In this document: positions 1-11,592 of the stretch, piece by piece
Layout: every line of letters starts with the position of its first letter
Numbering within the stretch: position 1 is the first letter of the stretch
Assembly (NCBI RefSeq): GCF_031755915.1
Contig: NC_083379.1
Location: forward strand, 25,606,001-25,670,000
Reading direction: 5' to 3'
DNA from: Ziziphus jujuba
Lineage: Eukaryota; Streptophyta; Magnoliopsida; Rosales; Rhamnaceae
Length of the DNA: 64,000 nt
Notes under the pieces: generated by a model
Told to the model about the DNA's origin: nothing
Database searches by the model: none
What the model saw: only the letters and a program-made list of their open reading frames with translations
Program-made: the position numbers and the translations under genes

Positions 1-560
1 GCAAACTAACATAAAAAGTTAATCCCCTCAAATAGATGTTATTCTAAAATTCTCCAGAAAAATTAGTTTTACTTTTTTTTAAAATACAATTTTATCTTTT
101 AATTTTAATACATAAACTTATTTAATTACTTGTAAGTCCTATATTATTTTATTATTAACCAAATATTATAAAAAAATCCTAAGAAATTTATTTATGTGAA
201 ATTTAATCCCAAAAAACTGATTATCGGGAATCAGTTTCCTTCAATATTTTCCCTTCTATCAAATAAACCGTTAATAACTTTATAAACTTTACATAAAAGT
301 CTATAAAAATCTATTGACTCAACAAAAGTTAGTCATCTAAGGGAAAAAAAAAAAAATGGATTTTTAAAATCCATATTAACATCTCCTTATAATGCAAGTC
401 AAAAAAAAAAAAAAAAAAGGTTCAACGGCCATTATTGCATCAAACATAATAATAATAATAATAATAAAACTATCGAAAATGTTAATATCCTATAATTCCT
501 ATTAATAGCTATTAAAATTGCTTACCAATTACAAATATAATATTAATAAGTTGAGCCAAC
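1..560. other. AT-rich upstream region of the PP2-like gene
   Basis: There is no coding potential here. The stretch is AT-rich with poly-A runs near 345 and 400 and a short (AAT)n tract near 450-467. It presumably contains the promoter of the downstream gene, but I recognise no specific regulatory motif beyond the TATA box. Confidence 0.5.
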
Positions 561-564
561 AAAG

Positions 565-570
565 TATAAA
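565..570 (+). promoter_or_regulatory. TATA box of the PP2-like gene
   Basis: TATAAA lies 37 bases before the ATG at 607. With the usual TATA-to-start spacing of about 30 bases, transcription would begin near 595-600 and leave a leader of only about ten bases. The placement comes from sequence and spacing alone; no transcript evidence is available. Confidence 0.5.
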
Positions 571-606
571 ATGAGAAGTGCGGGAAAGTAGTTCTCGTAT
601 AGAGAG

Positions 607-1700
607 ATGGGAACAGCGTGGTCACAAGATGGGGCTTCTCAGTCGGAGGCAAGTGGACAGCAGAAACAACAATCAGCAACAGAGCCTCATCCATCAACAT
701 ACACAGTCAAGGGTGCTTACAATACAGTGGAAGTAAAGCCAAGTGATAATGTAGACAAGACAGTGGTGAAGCCAACAGAACAGAAAATCCCTCATAACTT
801 TCAAGCCATTTTGAAAGATGCAAACGGCTTCCGTATGGACAAGTCTTCCACGGAAGAGAAGTTCGGCCAGCTACGAGCTGGCATACTCTTGAACCAAAAG
901 AGAAAGGCAAGTCTATGTTTTTCATATCCAGCTTAACGTTTATTTTTTCTATCAAATAGAAAATCTCCTGTATCCGTGTGTCTGTTGCGTACGTTTATTT
1001 TTACTTCAAAAAAATAAAAAAATAAAAAAATCATATACGCACACACACGCAAAAAGGACAAAGTTAACATCAGTAGCACAATTTTATGGCAGAAATATTG
1101 GGTTGATAAGAACTTCAACAACTGCTTTATGTTGTATTCAAGGGATCTTTCAATTTGTTGGGTTGACGATTGTCGGTACTGGCAATGGACCAGTGTGAAA
1201 GAAACGAGGTATGTCCAAAATAAGCTTCACTTTTAAAGCTAATTAAAATCTGAAGCCTGAACTAATCAATCATGCAATATTTCAAAGTGTGCACTATCAG
1301 TCTCCCTCTCACTACCATACTTTGATGCAGCGATGAGTTCGTTGATGTGGCCGAACTGTTGAACGTATGTTGGCTGGAAATTAATGGAAAATTTGATACT
1401 GCTGAGCTCTCACCAGGAATTTTGTATGAAGTGGCATATGTGGTGATGCTGAAAGATCCAGCTTATGGATGGGAAGTTCCAGTAAACATCAGACTCACTC
1501 TCCCAGATGGAAGCAAGCAAGAAAACAAAGTAAATTTGATGGAAAAGGTAAGGGGACAATGGATCAAGATTCCAGTAGGTGAATTCAAAACACCAGTCCA
1601 AAAACATGGGGAAATCGAGTTCTCAATGTACGAATATGTTGATGGAAAATGGAAGAGAGGGCTTTGCATCAAGGGAGTCACAATTCAGCCAAAGAACTGA
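607..1700 (+). CDS. Phloem protein 2 (PP2-A1-like lectin), three exons
   Basis: Exons are 607-906, 1093-1208 and 1331-1700, giving 261 residues plus TGA. The second and third exons carry the PP2 domain: KYWVDKNFNNCFMLYSRDL, the W-rich DDCRYWQWTSVKE stretch, then NVCWLEINGKFD, DPAYGWEVPVN and the terminal GLCIKGVTIQPKN. PP2 proteins are abundant chitin-oligomer-binding lectins of sieve elements and companion cells, linked to wound sealing and defence. The N-terminal ~75 residues are low-complexity and rich in Q, S, K and T, with no F-box, TIR or AIG1 domain, so this is an A1/A2-type protein. The start at 607 follows a TATA box closely. Intron 1 (907-1092) must begin GC (AAG|GCAAGT) and end CAG; the nearby GT donor would hit a stop within a few codons. 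Intron 2 (1209-1330) is GT-AG. The frame is open and conserved motifs are intact, so the gene is probably functional. The exact PP2 subfamily name is inferred. Confidence 0.9.
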
Positions 1701-1788
1701 ATTCCACAATAATCAATACTTCACGGGCCAGTTGGAAAAATATAATATTTAGATTTTTATTTGGAACGAAAAGTGAGTTTGAATGTAC

Positions 1789-1794
1789 AATAAA
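1789..1794 (+). terminator. Candidate polyadenylation signal of the PP2-like gene
   Basis: AATAAA occurs about 90 bases after the TGA at 1700, in AT-rich sequence. This is a plausible near-upstream element for plant 3'-end formation. Plant signals are loose, so this is only a candidate. Confidence 0.35.
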
Positions 1795-1931
1795 TAATTG
1801 CAACAAAGCAAATGGAAGAAAAATTCAAATTTTGGTTTTAGCCAATACCTTATTCATCAACCGCACAGTCCTACTGTTGATCGTAATTAACAAACCGGCT
1901 TATGGAAACGTAAACAAAACAAGCAACTAAG

Positions 1932-2303
1932 GCGTTGTTTGGCAATACCCTAGTTTTATGTTTTTGGTTTTTCTCTTCTTGATTATGCATAATTTGTTTA
2001 CTTAATATGTTAGTGTTACTTATAGTTTGTAAGGTATTTCAATCAGTTACAAACTTGAGGATAAAAAAGTATCAAATTAAACACAACATAAACAATTATT
2101 GGTTTTCGGTATTTGGTTTTGATTTTTTAGTTTTTTTTTTTTCCCATTTATATTACATAATTTGTAGTTAAATAAGATGCCTAACAAACTTTCATTTCCA
2201 TTACTCCACACTATCAAGTGTTTGAAGTTTACAAATTATACGAAATGAAGCAGAAACCAAAAACCAAAAAGAAATTACGAACGCATTACCAAATGCTTAC
2301 CAA
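1932..2303. mobile_element. Putative hAT-like MITE
   Basis: The left end reads GGCGTTGTTTGGCAATACCC. The reverse complement of the right end reads GGTAAGCATTTGGTAATGCG. Both are followed inward by TTTTTGGTTTTT-type sequence, giving imperfect terminal inverted repeats about 370 bases apart with no ORF between them. GCGTTTGGTAA-like ends are common in plant hAT-type miniature elements. I could not define a clean 8-bp target duplication, so the boundaries are approximate. Confidence 0.45.
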
Positions 2304-4290
2304 AATATAAATTTCGGCACATGATATTTACAGAATCAAACGAGTAGGGTATTTGCCCCAAAAAAAAAAAAAAAAAAATTTAAATAATAAAAAAACCGAA
2401 GGAATAGGTTTTTAGAGGTAAAAAGAGGCAACTTATGTATTCCATCATGAGTTCAGCTGGAAAAGGTTAAGGTTACTGGTTAGAGGATTAAGACTGGGAT
2501 CAAACTTTCAAATTAAAATAACTTCCTCCCCCTCTCCCCCCCACCCATAAATTAAGCGTATAATAAACATATAATTTTTAACTTCATTAGAAGCTGATGA
2601 TGCCCAAAAGGAAACCAAGAACTGATAATTCGTCACAAATGCAAAATCGTGAAATTTGTCTTGAAAAGCAATTTCATTTCTTTCGAGTCAAATAACCCAT
2701 GGATGGAAGTCCATGTGTATGCATTTTTCACAGCTATAATAAATTCACAAATATCCTTTCACAAACAGGTGCTTTTTAGGGAAAAAATTGTTCTATTTGA
2801 AGAGCTAAACTTAATCTTGACCCACATTTTATAAATTTCATCTCTTAGGAAAAAATACACATTCAAGTAACATCAAAACCATAGACCCTGTGATTGTATC
2901 AAGAACCTCCATAAGTTTTATTCATTCTCAATTATATTGCAAGAGCTTAAAAGAGGTAGATAGACTTATAGGAAGAGAGATTATTGGAATATAAACCATT
3001 GTCTTGATTCTCTTGAATGGAACATTTATTTATGATTGTGGTCCTGACTACTTTCCCCAGCTTTTGTAACTTAGGCTGATAAAAAAAAAAATTCCAAAAA
3101 GATCAATTCTATGAGATTCCAATGCCTTATACAGACACCATCTTTGTTACTTTTATTCCCACTCCACTAAATAGCATCATATAGATTCTTCAATACCAAA
3201 ACAGAATATTTTTTTTTTGTTTTAAGGAAAGGACAAAAGAAAAAAAAAATTTTGCTTCTCTTTTTTTTTACTAGAGTCGTAGAATTCAAACTAGAAATCT
3301 TCCCTCAAGAAAATAGTGCTTTTGAGTAAGTAATTTAGAACAAAAAAGAACCTGAATCCTTCGCTTGGTTTTTCTAAGTGCTTATTTATACTTGTTTTTA
3401 AATATTAACCATTATTTTCAACTTTATCTAATTTAAAGTTACTATTGATGCTACATCATTTAAATGACACATAGTTTCCACATGACCATTAAAACCCAAT
3501 AATATTCACACACGTGACTTTTATTTATTCGGTTTTTTTTTTTTCCTTTGGCTTTTTTGTGTTCTACATCCTCTTGGTTTCACCATCCGTTCTGCTTGTG
3601 TGTGTTTGGAAACTCACAAGCCTCCAAAATCTTCAATTACTTTCGAAAAGGGACGTATTTGATTAGGAGTGTAATGGACTTTAAAGGAGTTAATGTGTTA
3701 AATAGAATTGATGGACTTTTTTAGAATTCTATAGACTCCATATGGAGTTTATCAAAATTATACATAGAATTTAATGGAGTTTATGGGACTTGTATTATAG
3801 ACATTAATACACTTCGATGGAATTTTGATGATTTTCTTTTCTATATCTTATTTTAATATTTTGATGAAAAATATAATTTATTTTAGTAAAACAACTATAC
3901 CATAAGCATAATTTTTTTTTTACTATTATCTTTATTTATTTATTTTTATCACACCATAAGCATTGTTGAACATTTATGATGTCAGGAAAATTAACAAAAT
4001 ATTAACAAATAGGCAAAAACCATATACATGAATATCAAACTATAATGATATCATCCTTGAAATATTTTATAAAAAAATGAAAAATAAAATGAAGAGAACA
4101 CAAACATGATGAATTAAAGTATTAAAATAAAATTAGATAAATATATCAAATAGTCTTGTACCATCTCTATTATTTATTATTATACACAAAATTTTATTAA
4201 GTAAAGAAACTCATTGTTCATTACTTTGATTTCTTTTGTTTTGGGCATTTATCCACATATTTGAAGCCAAAATAGTTCTTCATTCATTAG
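2304..4290. other. Gene-free AT-rich interval
   Basis: I see no gene here. There are poly-A/T tracts, for example near 2358 and 3525. The segment around 3650-3860 begins GGGACGTATTTGATTAGG and is rich in TGGAGTT/TGGACTT words. That composition resembles terminal regions of PIF/Harbinger elements, and the Harbinger transposase remnant starts 0.4 kb further on, so 3650 may be near that element's end. No target duplication was visible. Confidence 0.35.
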
Positions 4291-4297
4291 GATTCTC

Positions 4298-5689
4298 TCA
4301 TTGTTGCTTCTGACTTTCAAACAGCTCCTCAAAATTATTCTGTTTAGTTTCTTCTATTAATAACGATGATGGAGATTTATCATTTAGCTCTATAGAAAAC
4401 CCATCAGAACGACATTCTTTGCAAAGAAAATTATGCAATCCCACATAAGCTAAAACTAGCTCTACTTGTGTCTTAAATGGAAATGGAGGTACAGACTTAG
4501 AAATTGTGAATTTGGATTTGAATATATCAAATATCTTCTCAATTACATTTCTTAAAGAAGAGTGATAGAGATTGAATAATTCAGCTGCAATTTTGGGGTG
4601 ATGACATGGACCAAAAAAATTTTGTAAATGGTATTGAACCTGTCGAAATTGAGCTAAAAATTATCGACAATTTGGAAATCTACAATCCACAAGAAAATAT
4701 TAATCTAAATAGATAAGATATTAATAATTAATTAAAATTTTTATTTTTTGCAAAAATTAGTACATTGAAAAATATATACCTTGTGGCATTTTCCATTCCT
4801 ACTTAATAAAGCATCATGGAACAATTTTAAATCATCAGTTGAATCCTCTCATCCACTAAGTACGTATATAAACTCCAAATCAAAGTTACTAGCTGCTAAT
4901 ATATTTTATGGAATTTTTCCATAGCAACTATGATAGGTACTTACATCACAATCCTTTACTATTGGTGGTATATGAAAGCCAGCAATAACTCCAATACAAT
5001 TCTAAAATAAATAATAAAGTTTATAATTAACATAAACACAAGGTGTTAGAATTATATTTACAATAGTAATATAACAAAACTATAATAATAATAATAATTA
5101 TTATTATTATTATTATTATTACTTAAAAAATAAATAGGCAAAAAAATCCATTACTTGAAGTAGGGGTAAAATCTTGTATGTTCTCTTATTTTACTTGGCA
5201 CTATAGATTTTGGCTAACCATTATATATGGTGTTATTGTGTTCAAAGCCCTCAAGATTTTGCTGAAGTTTTTGCTCATTGTGAAATGTGATCGACTAAAT
5301 GTTTCACAAGTCATATAATAGCAAGAATTTTAACGTATGATAAGTAAACATGTTGCAAGCATTTCTTCAAGGCAAATGAATCTTGTACCCCCTAAATGAG
5401 TTTTTTCTCTAACAATTTTACATAGCTTCAAAAATACATTAGGGTACATTCTATGTAGTTGTTGAAAATGTTGACTATCTTTGTTCAATACTTTATGAAT
5501 ATAATTATACCCCTTACTAGTGGTTGGTTGCCGAGCCAATGGATGTTTGAAATATTCATTACATATGCTAATCATTACTGCATTTAACATCGAAAGTATT
5601 GTTTGAGTTGCAAACAATATTAATTTAATGACTTCATAAAATTCTTCATCTTCTTGTATATCTCTTCTTCTAACTTCTTCTTGTCCCAT
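4298..5689 (-). pseudogene. PIF/Harbinger transposase (HARBI1-like nuclease), decayed
   Basis: Reading the minus strand from 5689, the first segment (to 5330) is open for 119 codons. It matches the N-terminal helix-turn-helix/DUF8040 part of plant HARBI1-like nucleases, for example LNKDSQHFQQLHRMYPNVFL and ICLEEMLATCLL. Later segments give CIGVIAGFHIPP, NFDLEFIYVLSG and VDCRFPNC. The last reads NVIEKIFDIFKSKF, PPFPFKTQVELVLAYVGLHN, then a TGA at 4298. These are the DDE regions of the family. Stops and frame changes interrupt it. The first catalytic Asp (ALDGTHIP in relatives) is replaced by Ala, while the second Asp and the Glu are still visible. It is therefore an inactive remnant. The companion Myb/SANT-like ORF lies upstream on the same strand. 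Confidence 0.85.
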
Positions 5690-5950
5690 TTTCTCTATTG
5701 ATCTAAAACATAATATTAAATATTATCAGAAAAAATAAAATGCAACAAAAAATAATGATATCATGAAAGGGAAAAAAAAATCGTTAATTGAAAATTCAAT
5801 TCAGTACAAATTGAACAATTTAAACAATAAACAATATAAGCAAAGGAAAAGTTTCACTTAAACAAATTAGTGAGAAAAATATACCAAAACTAAAATCCTA
5901 TTTCATAAAATAGTTAATCATGTCTGAATAACAAACATATATTTGAACAT

Positions 5951-8019
5951 TCATTCCATATTAAATGATATCCATTTTGAGCACTCTTCATGTAACATCT
6001 TCAAGAATGCATCTTTAACTTCCATTTTTTGAATCAACGCAAGTGGTTTATAGTGACCACGATTATCTAAAATTAGAGTTGATGAGGACATGCCCAGGAG
6101 TACAACAAGATGGAGCCAAGATCCTATACAATTGAAGTCAAGACCAATAACACGAGCTCAAATTAAAACATTCAAAGAAGCATTAAATAGTTTAATCCAG
6201 AAGATGTTTAGCTCTCAAGGGAAATTCACTACTAAAGGTGAATTAAGGATGGTTCAATGTATAGGATTACACAGCCAAATTCATGAAAAAAAGCCTTTGC
6301 TAACTTGGTACGAAAACATGGCGAATTGTTGAAGTGGCATATGACATGGCAATCATAGGATGATGTGGCAGTGTCACATAGCATCCTCTATGGCATTTCT
6401 ATGGATTTGATAAGCTTCAAGGCCGAATTGACTTTTCTTGGTGTCCAAGTTATTAATTAGTTTCGAAATTGTAATTAGGAATCTTAATTATTTCTGTGTT
6501 TATTTATATTAAGACAAGTGTCAAATTAGTTTCCTAATTTACCTTAATCATGTAATTAAATCACATTTTCTAATTTCAATTAAAAGAAGGTTGATTAGTC
6601 AAATGAAGGTTAGGAAACTAGGTTTAAATTAAATCACCTTTCCTAATTTCAATTAAAGGAAGATTGATTAGTCAAATTAAGATTAGGAAACTAGGTTTAA
6701 TGTAAATTTTTGTTTTAGGAAACTAACTTAATTTAATTTGTAATTTGCCTATAAATAGGCACCCCTTTTAGTTGAATCAACAGTTTAAGAATTTTTAGCA
6801 TAATTCTGAGAGTTATTCTTTTGGTTCTCTAGACTATTGAGCTTATCAAACTTTGTTTGTAGCTTTCAAACCCTAGACTTATAAATAAGTTTTCCATTCC
6901 CTATTATGGCATCATTACTATACCATGATTCTTAGTCACAGGTTGGCTAAGGGTTGAGGTTTCCATTAAAACTTGTCTTTGAATGATCCATACTTTATTT
7001 GTTATGGTTTTAGAAGTGAGTCGACTTAAGTTCATATCATAAGTCTCCTTGATAGCATTCCAAATATCATTCTTCTTCTCTTTTTCACAAATTTCTGTTC
7101 CTCTTTTCTCCATTAGGCTATACATTCCTCGAATTTCATTGGAAATTTTTCTAATTGAATCCAAACGATGAGAGAGTTTTTTTCTAAAAGATCAACTCAA
7201 GTGGCTTTCTAATCAAATGAATGAATATTCCCTTCATATTCATTTCTAGTTCATTTTCCTTGACCAATGTTTTCCATGGGAACTTCTAAATTTGGATTGA
7301 GCTCTGACAATGATGATTCATTATGTTTGGGTGAAAGTGCTTAGTATGATGGATCAAGTTGGCTTTGCACATATGCCTCATTATTCTCATCATATACATA
7401 GTCATCTATCCTGACATGTTTACTTTCTTCTTGCCAATAGATTCTTACATCGGTATCGTATCCCAATCCAATAGAGTTTTTTCAATGGCACCTCCATTTC
7501 AGCAGCAATTTTCAAATCCTCAAAGTTAGCAACTATGAGAAGGTGTTTTGGGTTTGGATGAGATTGAAAAATATAAAGAAATATAATATAAAATAATATA
7601 ATATTTCGTTAACATATTAAATTACAAAAAATATATAAGATATAATATAAAATACATTCTTATGAAAATTTATAATCTCACCTTAAAGTAATTATTCCAT
7701 GTTTCATCTATGGCAGTGAATCTTTGTGTGGTTGCATCCCATCCAAAATAAGAGTTGAAACGCATGAGTTGAGAAAGTGTTTGATAACGTGTTTTAAACC
7801 ATTTCAAATGACTTGGATACTAAGTATAATTTTTTTACACCCAAGTGCTTCGTTAAGTTTAGGAACTATCATGCTTTCCACAGTTAATTTCCTTAATAGA
7901 CAATTATTATCATTCCATCCTTGATTAGTAGCATCAACCAGTAGTTCCAACAACATATTACTTTCTTGGAAGGTCCATGTGTAATATGTAGTTTTACCCT
8001 TTCGTTATGAATCTCCCAT
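5951..8019 (-). pseudogene. PIF/Harbinger ORF1, Myb/SANT-like DNA-binding protein, decayed and split
   Basis: Starting at the ATG at 8019 (minus), the sequence reads KGKTTYYTWTFQESNMLLEL, then ATNQGWNDNNCLL and RKLTVESMIVPKLNEALGC. This is the Myb/SANT-like domain of plant PIF/Harbinger accessory proteins, which brings the transposase to its ends. An exon end at RFTAIDETWNNYFK is followed by a GTGAG donor. The C-terminal part reads KNDIWNAIKET at 7040-7160. It resumes at 6079 as LILDNRGHYKPLALIQKMEV, ending KWISFNME at a TGA at 5951. Between these halves sits a 960-base solo LTR. There is an in-frame stop at the fifth codon and others later. The two halves join into the expected family sequence once the LTR is removed. 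Confidence 0.75.
6080..7039 (+). mobile_element. Solo LTR of a Ty3/Gypsy family whose LTR encodes the pol tail
   Basis: It begins TGATGAGGACATG and ends TTCATATCA. It splits the Harbinger ORF1, with flanking 5-mers AGAGT (left) and TAAGT (right). These match at three of five positions, as expected for an old target duplication. From 6081 an 83-codon frame runs DEDMPRSTTRW...PITRAQIKTFKEALNSLIQ to a stop at 6332. This is the C-terminal tail of a Gypsy pol protein carried inside the LTR. Downstream are a TATAAATA-like promoter (near 6750), typical R/U5-like sequence and CACAGGTTGG near 6939. The same LTR family occurs at 36034, 48337 and 53419. Confidence 0.75.
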
Positions 8020-9620
8020 TGTAAATATTGAGTATCTACTAATTAGTATCAACATATTAGCATATTATAAAATATTAAAGCATATGTTAATATGTAGTTT
8101 TTTAAAATGTTGTGCAATATATATAATTTAAGTTACACATATTTATATATTTTGACAAAAAAGAGTAAAAAAAAATATATAAAAGAAAAAAAAAAGTCCT
8201 TCAACATGTCTTATCTATGAAAAGTTAGGAAAAAAATAATAATAATTAAAAAAAGACTTGGTGACTTTAAGGCTCTGTGCACAAAGCTCAACATTGCAAG
8301 AGCAGTCTTTTCTCTTTTCTTTTCTTTTTTTATATATATCTGGCCTATAGAAGTTATCTGCTACCTGCAAATAAAGCACAAGTATTATGAAAAAGGGAAA
8401 TGAAGGTTATGTGCACAATAAATATCTCCAAAGATGGTGGAGCACAAACACTGGGCAATAAATACATTTTCAAATATACAAGACTCAAATTTTCAATCAA
8501 TTTTTACAAAACGTATAACACTAGCTTGCTAAAACTTAATAAAAATGAATACACATATACAATAAATTGATGAAAAAATATAAATACACCTTTGCATTTG
8601 CTTATATAAGCTTTACTATATATTTGAAATTAGAATTTCAAACTTCAGTCCATTATATGTTTCTAAACTCAAGTTAAAATTTATTTTTTAGATTATAGTT
8701 TTCCATGATATACAAAACTTAAAGCTGAAATCTTTCATTTAACTAGTTTAACTTCTCTACTATGTGTTTACATATATATATATATATATATATAGTAGGA
8801 GATAAAAAAGAGGCTGTGGGATCAAAAGCTAAACCAGAATATTCACAAATCACAACAGATTAGGTGGAGAATCAAAAGCCTCCAACCATTTCCCTCCCAT
8901 ATTTTAGAAATAAAAAAAATAACCATAACAAATTAGATATGCAAATTTGAGTATTAATTTATTCACTTTACTTGGAAAAAGAAAAAGGTATTGTATTTGT
9001 CACTACCAATAAACATTCGTTATCAATTGATATTACATGCTCATATAACAATTTTAAATAGATTACCACCATCTATTAAGGTTTCACTTATATATATATA
9101 TATATATATTTTTTTTTTTTAAATTAAGCATATAATAAACAAGAAATTAAAAAAAAAAAAAACCATAAACTCACACAAAAACTAACATCAGAAAACACAA
9201 CTTAACTAACATTTTTCAGTTTCACAAAAAAAAAAATATATATTATTTATCAATATTATACCATATTGTACGCATGTCCAATTCATAAAGCTCGTGTTAA
9301 TTTTTTGACGAAGTTAATGAACTAACAGTAGTACTACTACTCCAATTAGCTATCTACAGGTCCAATGGAAAAAAGAAAGGTCCAAATGTGGCCTCTATTT
9401 TTCCAGATTTCAAGTCATTTGGGAGATATGGTTTTAAACTGGCTAAGACTTTTTGGCCATTTTTCGTCCACCAGTGGTGAGATTGCATTGTTTAAGCTAA
9501 ATATCTTTAATTTCTGTAGTATAAGCTTTCATATAGTACATAATTTGCATATTTTGGTTGAGTATTTAAAATTTTTTTCAATTTTAAGCTAATCTAGAAA
9601 TTCTTATGAAAATTGGATTA
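8020..9620. other. Gene-free AT-rich interval
   Basis: I see no coding sequence. It contains (TA)n microsatellites near 8772-8794 and 9090-9110 and several poly-A runs. It may include the 5' end of the Harbinger element, but I could not identify its terminal inverted repeat here. Confidence 0.4.
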
Positions 9621-10231
9621 TGTTGGAAGCTCCCCCCTAGAAAGTTACACATATAAGTCCACAGTGGCTAACATGGATTACTCATCCTTTGTGAGCTATG
9701 GTGAGTAAGAGTAGTCATGTAGATTGTACTAACAGTATTAGTTACCTTCCCCATAGCCAAATAATAGGTTTAGCCATTCTTATATGTGCTAAGGTGAGTG
9801 AGTGTAGATAAGTATTTCTACTGTGATGAAATAAGCCATCCCTTATAGCCATAGGATGGTAGGTTATTTAGCATCGGCACCATTGGAACGTTAATGGGGC
9901 AGTATACATGTTCTTTTCTTTCCCTCTATCTATCAAGTGGGGCACCATTGGATGCCAAACATTACTTGGCAATATTGGCATATCGTATGGTGCATCAGGT
10001 GTCCCTTAAACATATATATATTATGTTATGTTATGTTATGTGCCAATGTATTACACCATATTGAGGTAACCACACAGTTTGACTCATGAATGGCTTAAAA
10101 TTGTATTTCTGTTGCTTAGGAGACCAACGGATTGGATGGATGTAATGGGCAGCCACCCTTTGATAGTAGTATACCAATGATCGATCGACATCATGGGACC
10201 TGTTGTGGTATATCATATGGTACATTAGGTA

Positions 10232-11265
10232 TATTAGCCATTGGGCACGTATGGAAACCTTAAGGCAAGAGTACTAGCCTCTAGGCAGGCACTTGAGCCT
10301 TTGGGATAGGTATCCCAACCTTCGGGCAGAAATACTAGCCTTCGGATAAGTACTCCAACCTTTAAGTAAGTATTGCAGTGTTCAGGCAGTAGTATTAGCC
10401 TAAGGGCAAATACTTTAGCCTTCAGATAGGTACTGTAGCCTTAGGGCTGGAGTACTAGTCTTTGGGTATGTATTGTAGACTTCTGAGCAGGTGTATAGTC
10501 TTTAGGGTAGGTATTGTAGCCTTCAGACAAAAGAATTAGCCTACGAGCAGCTATTTCAGCCTTGGGACACGTATTGTATCCTTCAGATAGGTGTATTAGC
10601 CTTTGGACAGATGGTTTAGCCTTTAGGCAAGAATTGTCGACTTTACCAAGTATATTAACCTTCGAGCAAGTTTCGTAGCCTTTGAGCAGGTGTATTAGCC
10701 TTCAGGCAACAGCCAATGGGCAAGAGTACTAGCTTATGGTAGGTACTTCAACCTATGTGACATATTATAGCCTTTAAGCTAGTACTTTAGCCTTCAAGTA
10801 GGTATCGTTGCCTTCTGGTAGGTGTATTAGCCTTTGAGCAGGTGCGTTAGCCTTTGGGCAGGTGTGTTAGCTTTCATACAAGTATTATAACCTTTAGGCA
10901 GGTGTATTAGCCTTTGAATAGATGTTGTAGCCATTGGGCAGGTCTATTAACCTTGAGGCAAGTATTGTAACCTTAGGGCAGGAGCACTTACCTTCTGGCT
11001 GGTATTTCAACATTCTCGCAAGTATCGTAGGCTCCGAGTAAGAGTACTCACCTTCGGGCAAGTACTTCAGCCTTCGAATAGGTATTGCAGTCTTAAGGCA
11101 GTAAAACTAGCTCTTAAGGAGGTACTTCAGCCTTTGGGCAAGTACCGTAGCTTTTGGGTAGGTGCGTTTGCCTTCAAACATGTCTATTAGCCTTTGAGTA
11201 AGTATTGCATTCTTTAGGCAAATATTCTAACTTTCAAGCAGGTGTATTAGCCTATGAGCAGGTTA
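10232..11265 (+). repeat. Degenerate ~20-bp tandem repeat array
   Basis: About 1 kb of imperfect tandem units with a consensus near AGCCTTTGGGCAGGTATTGT, 19-22 bases each, roughly 50 units. Units diverge heavily, but the GCCTT-GGGCA core and the following TA-TG(T/A)AG are recognisable throughout. The unit is GC-richer than its surroundings and has no long ORF. A shorter array of the same unit sits at about 43210-43380, so this repeat belongs to the surrounding LTR-like element. Confidence 0.85.
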
Positions 11266-11555
11266 TCCAAATTCTTCAAGAAACTATATACATATTTATA
11301 TTTGTGTAGAATATATGTGTATATATTTTTACATTGGTTCTTAACAATGGGAATGTTAGCAGGGTTTCCATTATGACCTCAACTATTTAATTTAAAATAT
11401 TGTTTCTTTATGTACAGTTTAAATGTAACTTATTCTTTTTAAGAATTGTCTTACAATTTATTGGTCATTTGCCGTACAATTTGTATCTGTATATTTCCTC
11501 GATGTTAAAAGGTAGATTGCATAATTTAGGGTCTTAGACCTAGCTTGCCTTTACC

Positions 11556-11557
<2 letters not shown>

Positions 11558-11591
<34 letters not shown>
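11558..11591 (+). repeat. (ATT)n microsatellite
   Basis: About eleven tandem ATT/TTA triplets inside the LTR-like fragment. The related copy at 42.8-43.45 kb has the same triplet expanded over hundreds of bases. Confidence 0.8.

Positions 11592-11592
<1 letters not shown>

Noticed and set aside
1649..1930. Plus-strand frame after the PP2 exon
   Set aside because: It overlaps the end of the PP2 coding sequence in another frame and continues into AT-rich 3' untranslated sequence.
6090..6332. Small stand-alone gene with a PITR..FK motif
   Set aside because: It is the pol tail carried inside a solo LTR, as in three other copies in the window.
10232..11265. CRISPR-like array
   Set aside because: The units are contiguous, degenerate and about 20 bases with no distinct spacers, in a plant genome; this is an LTR-internal tandem repeat.
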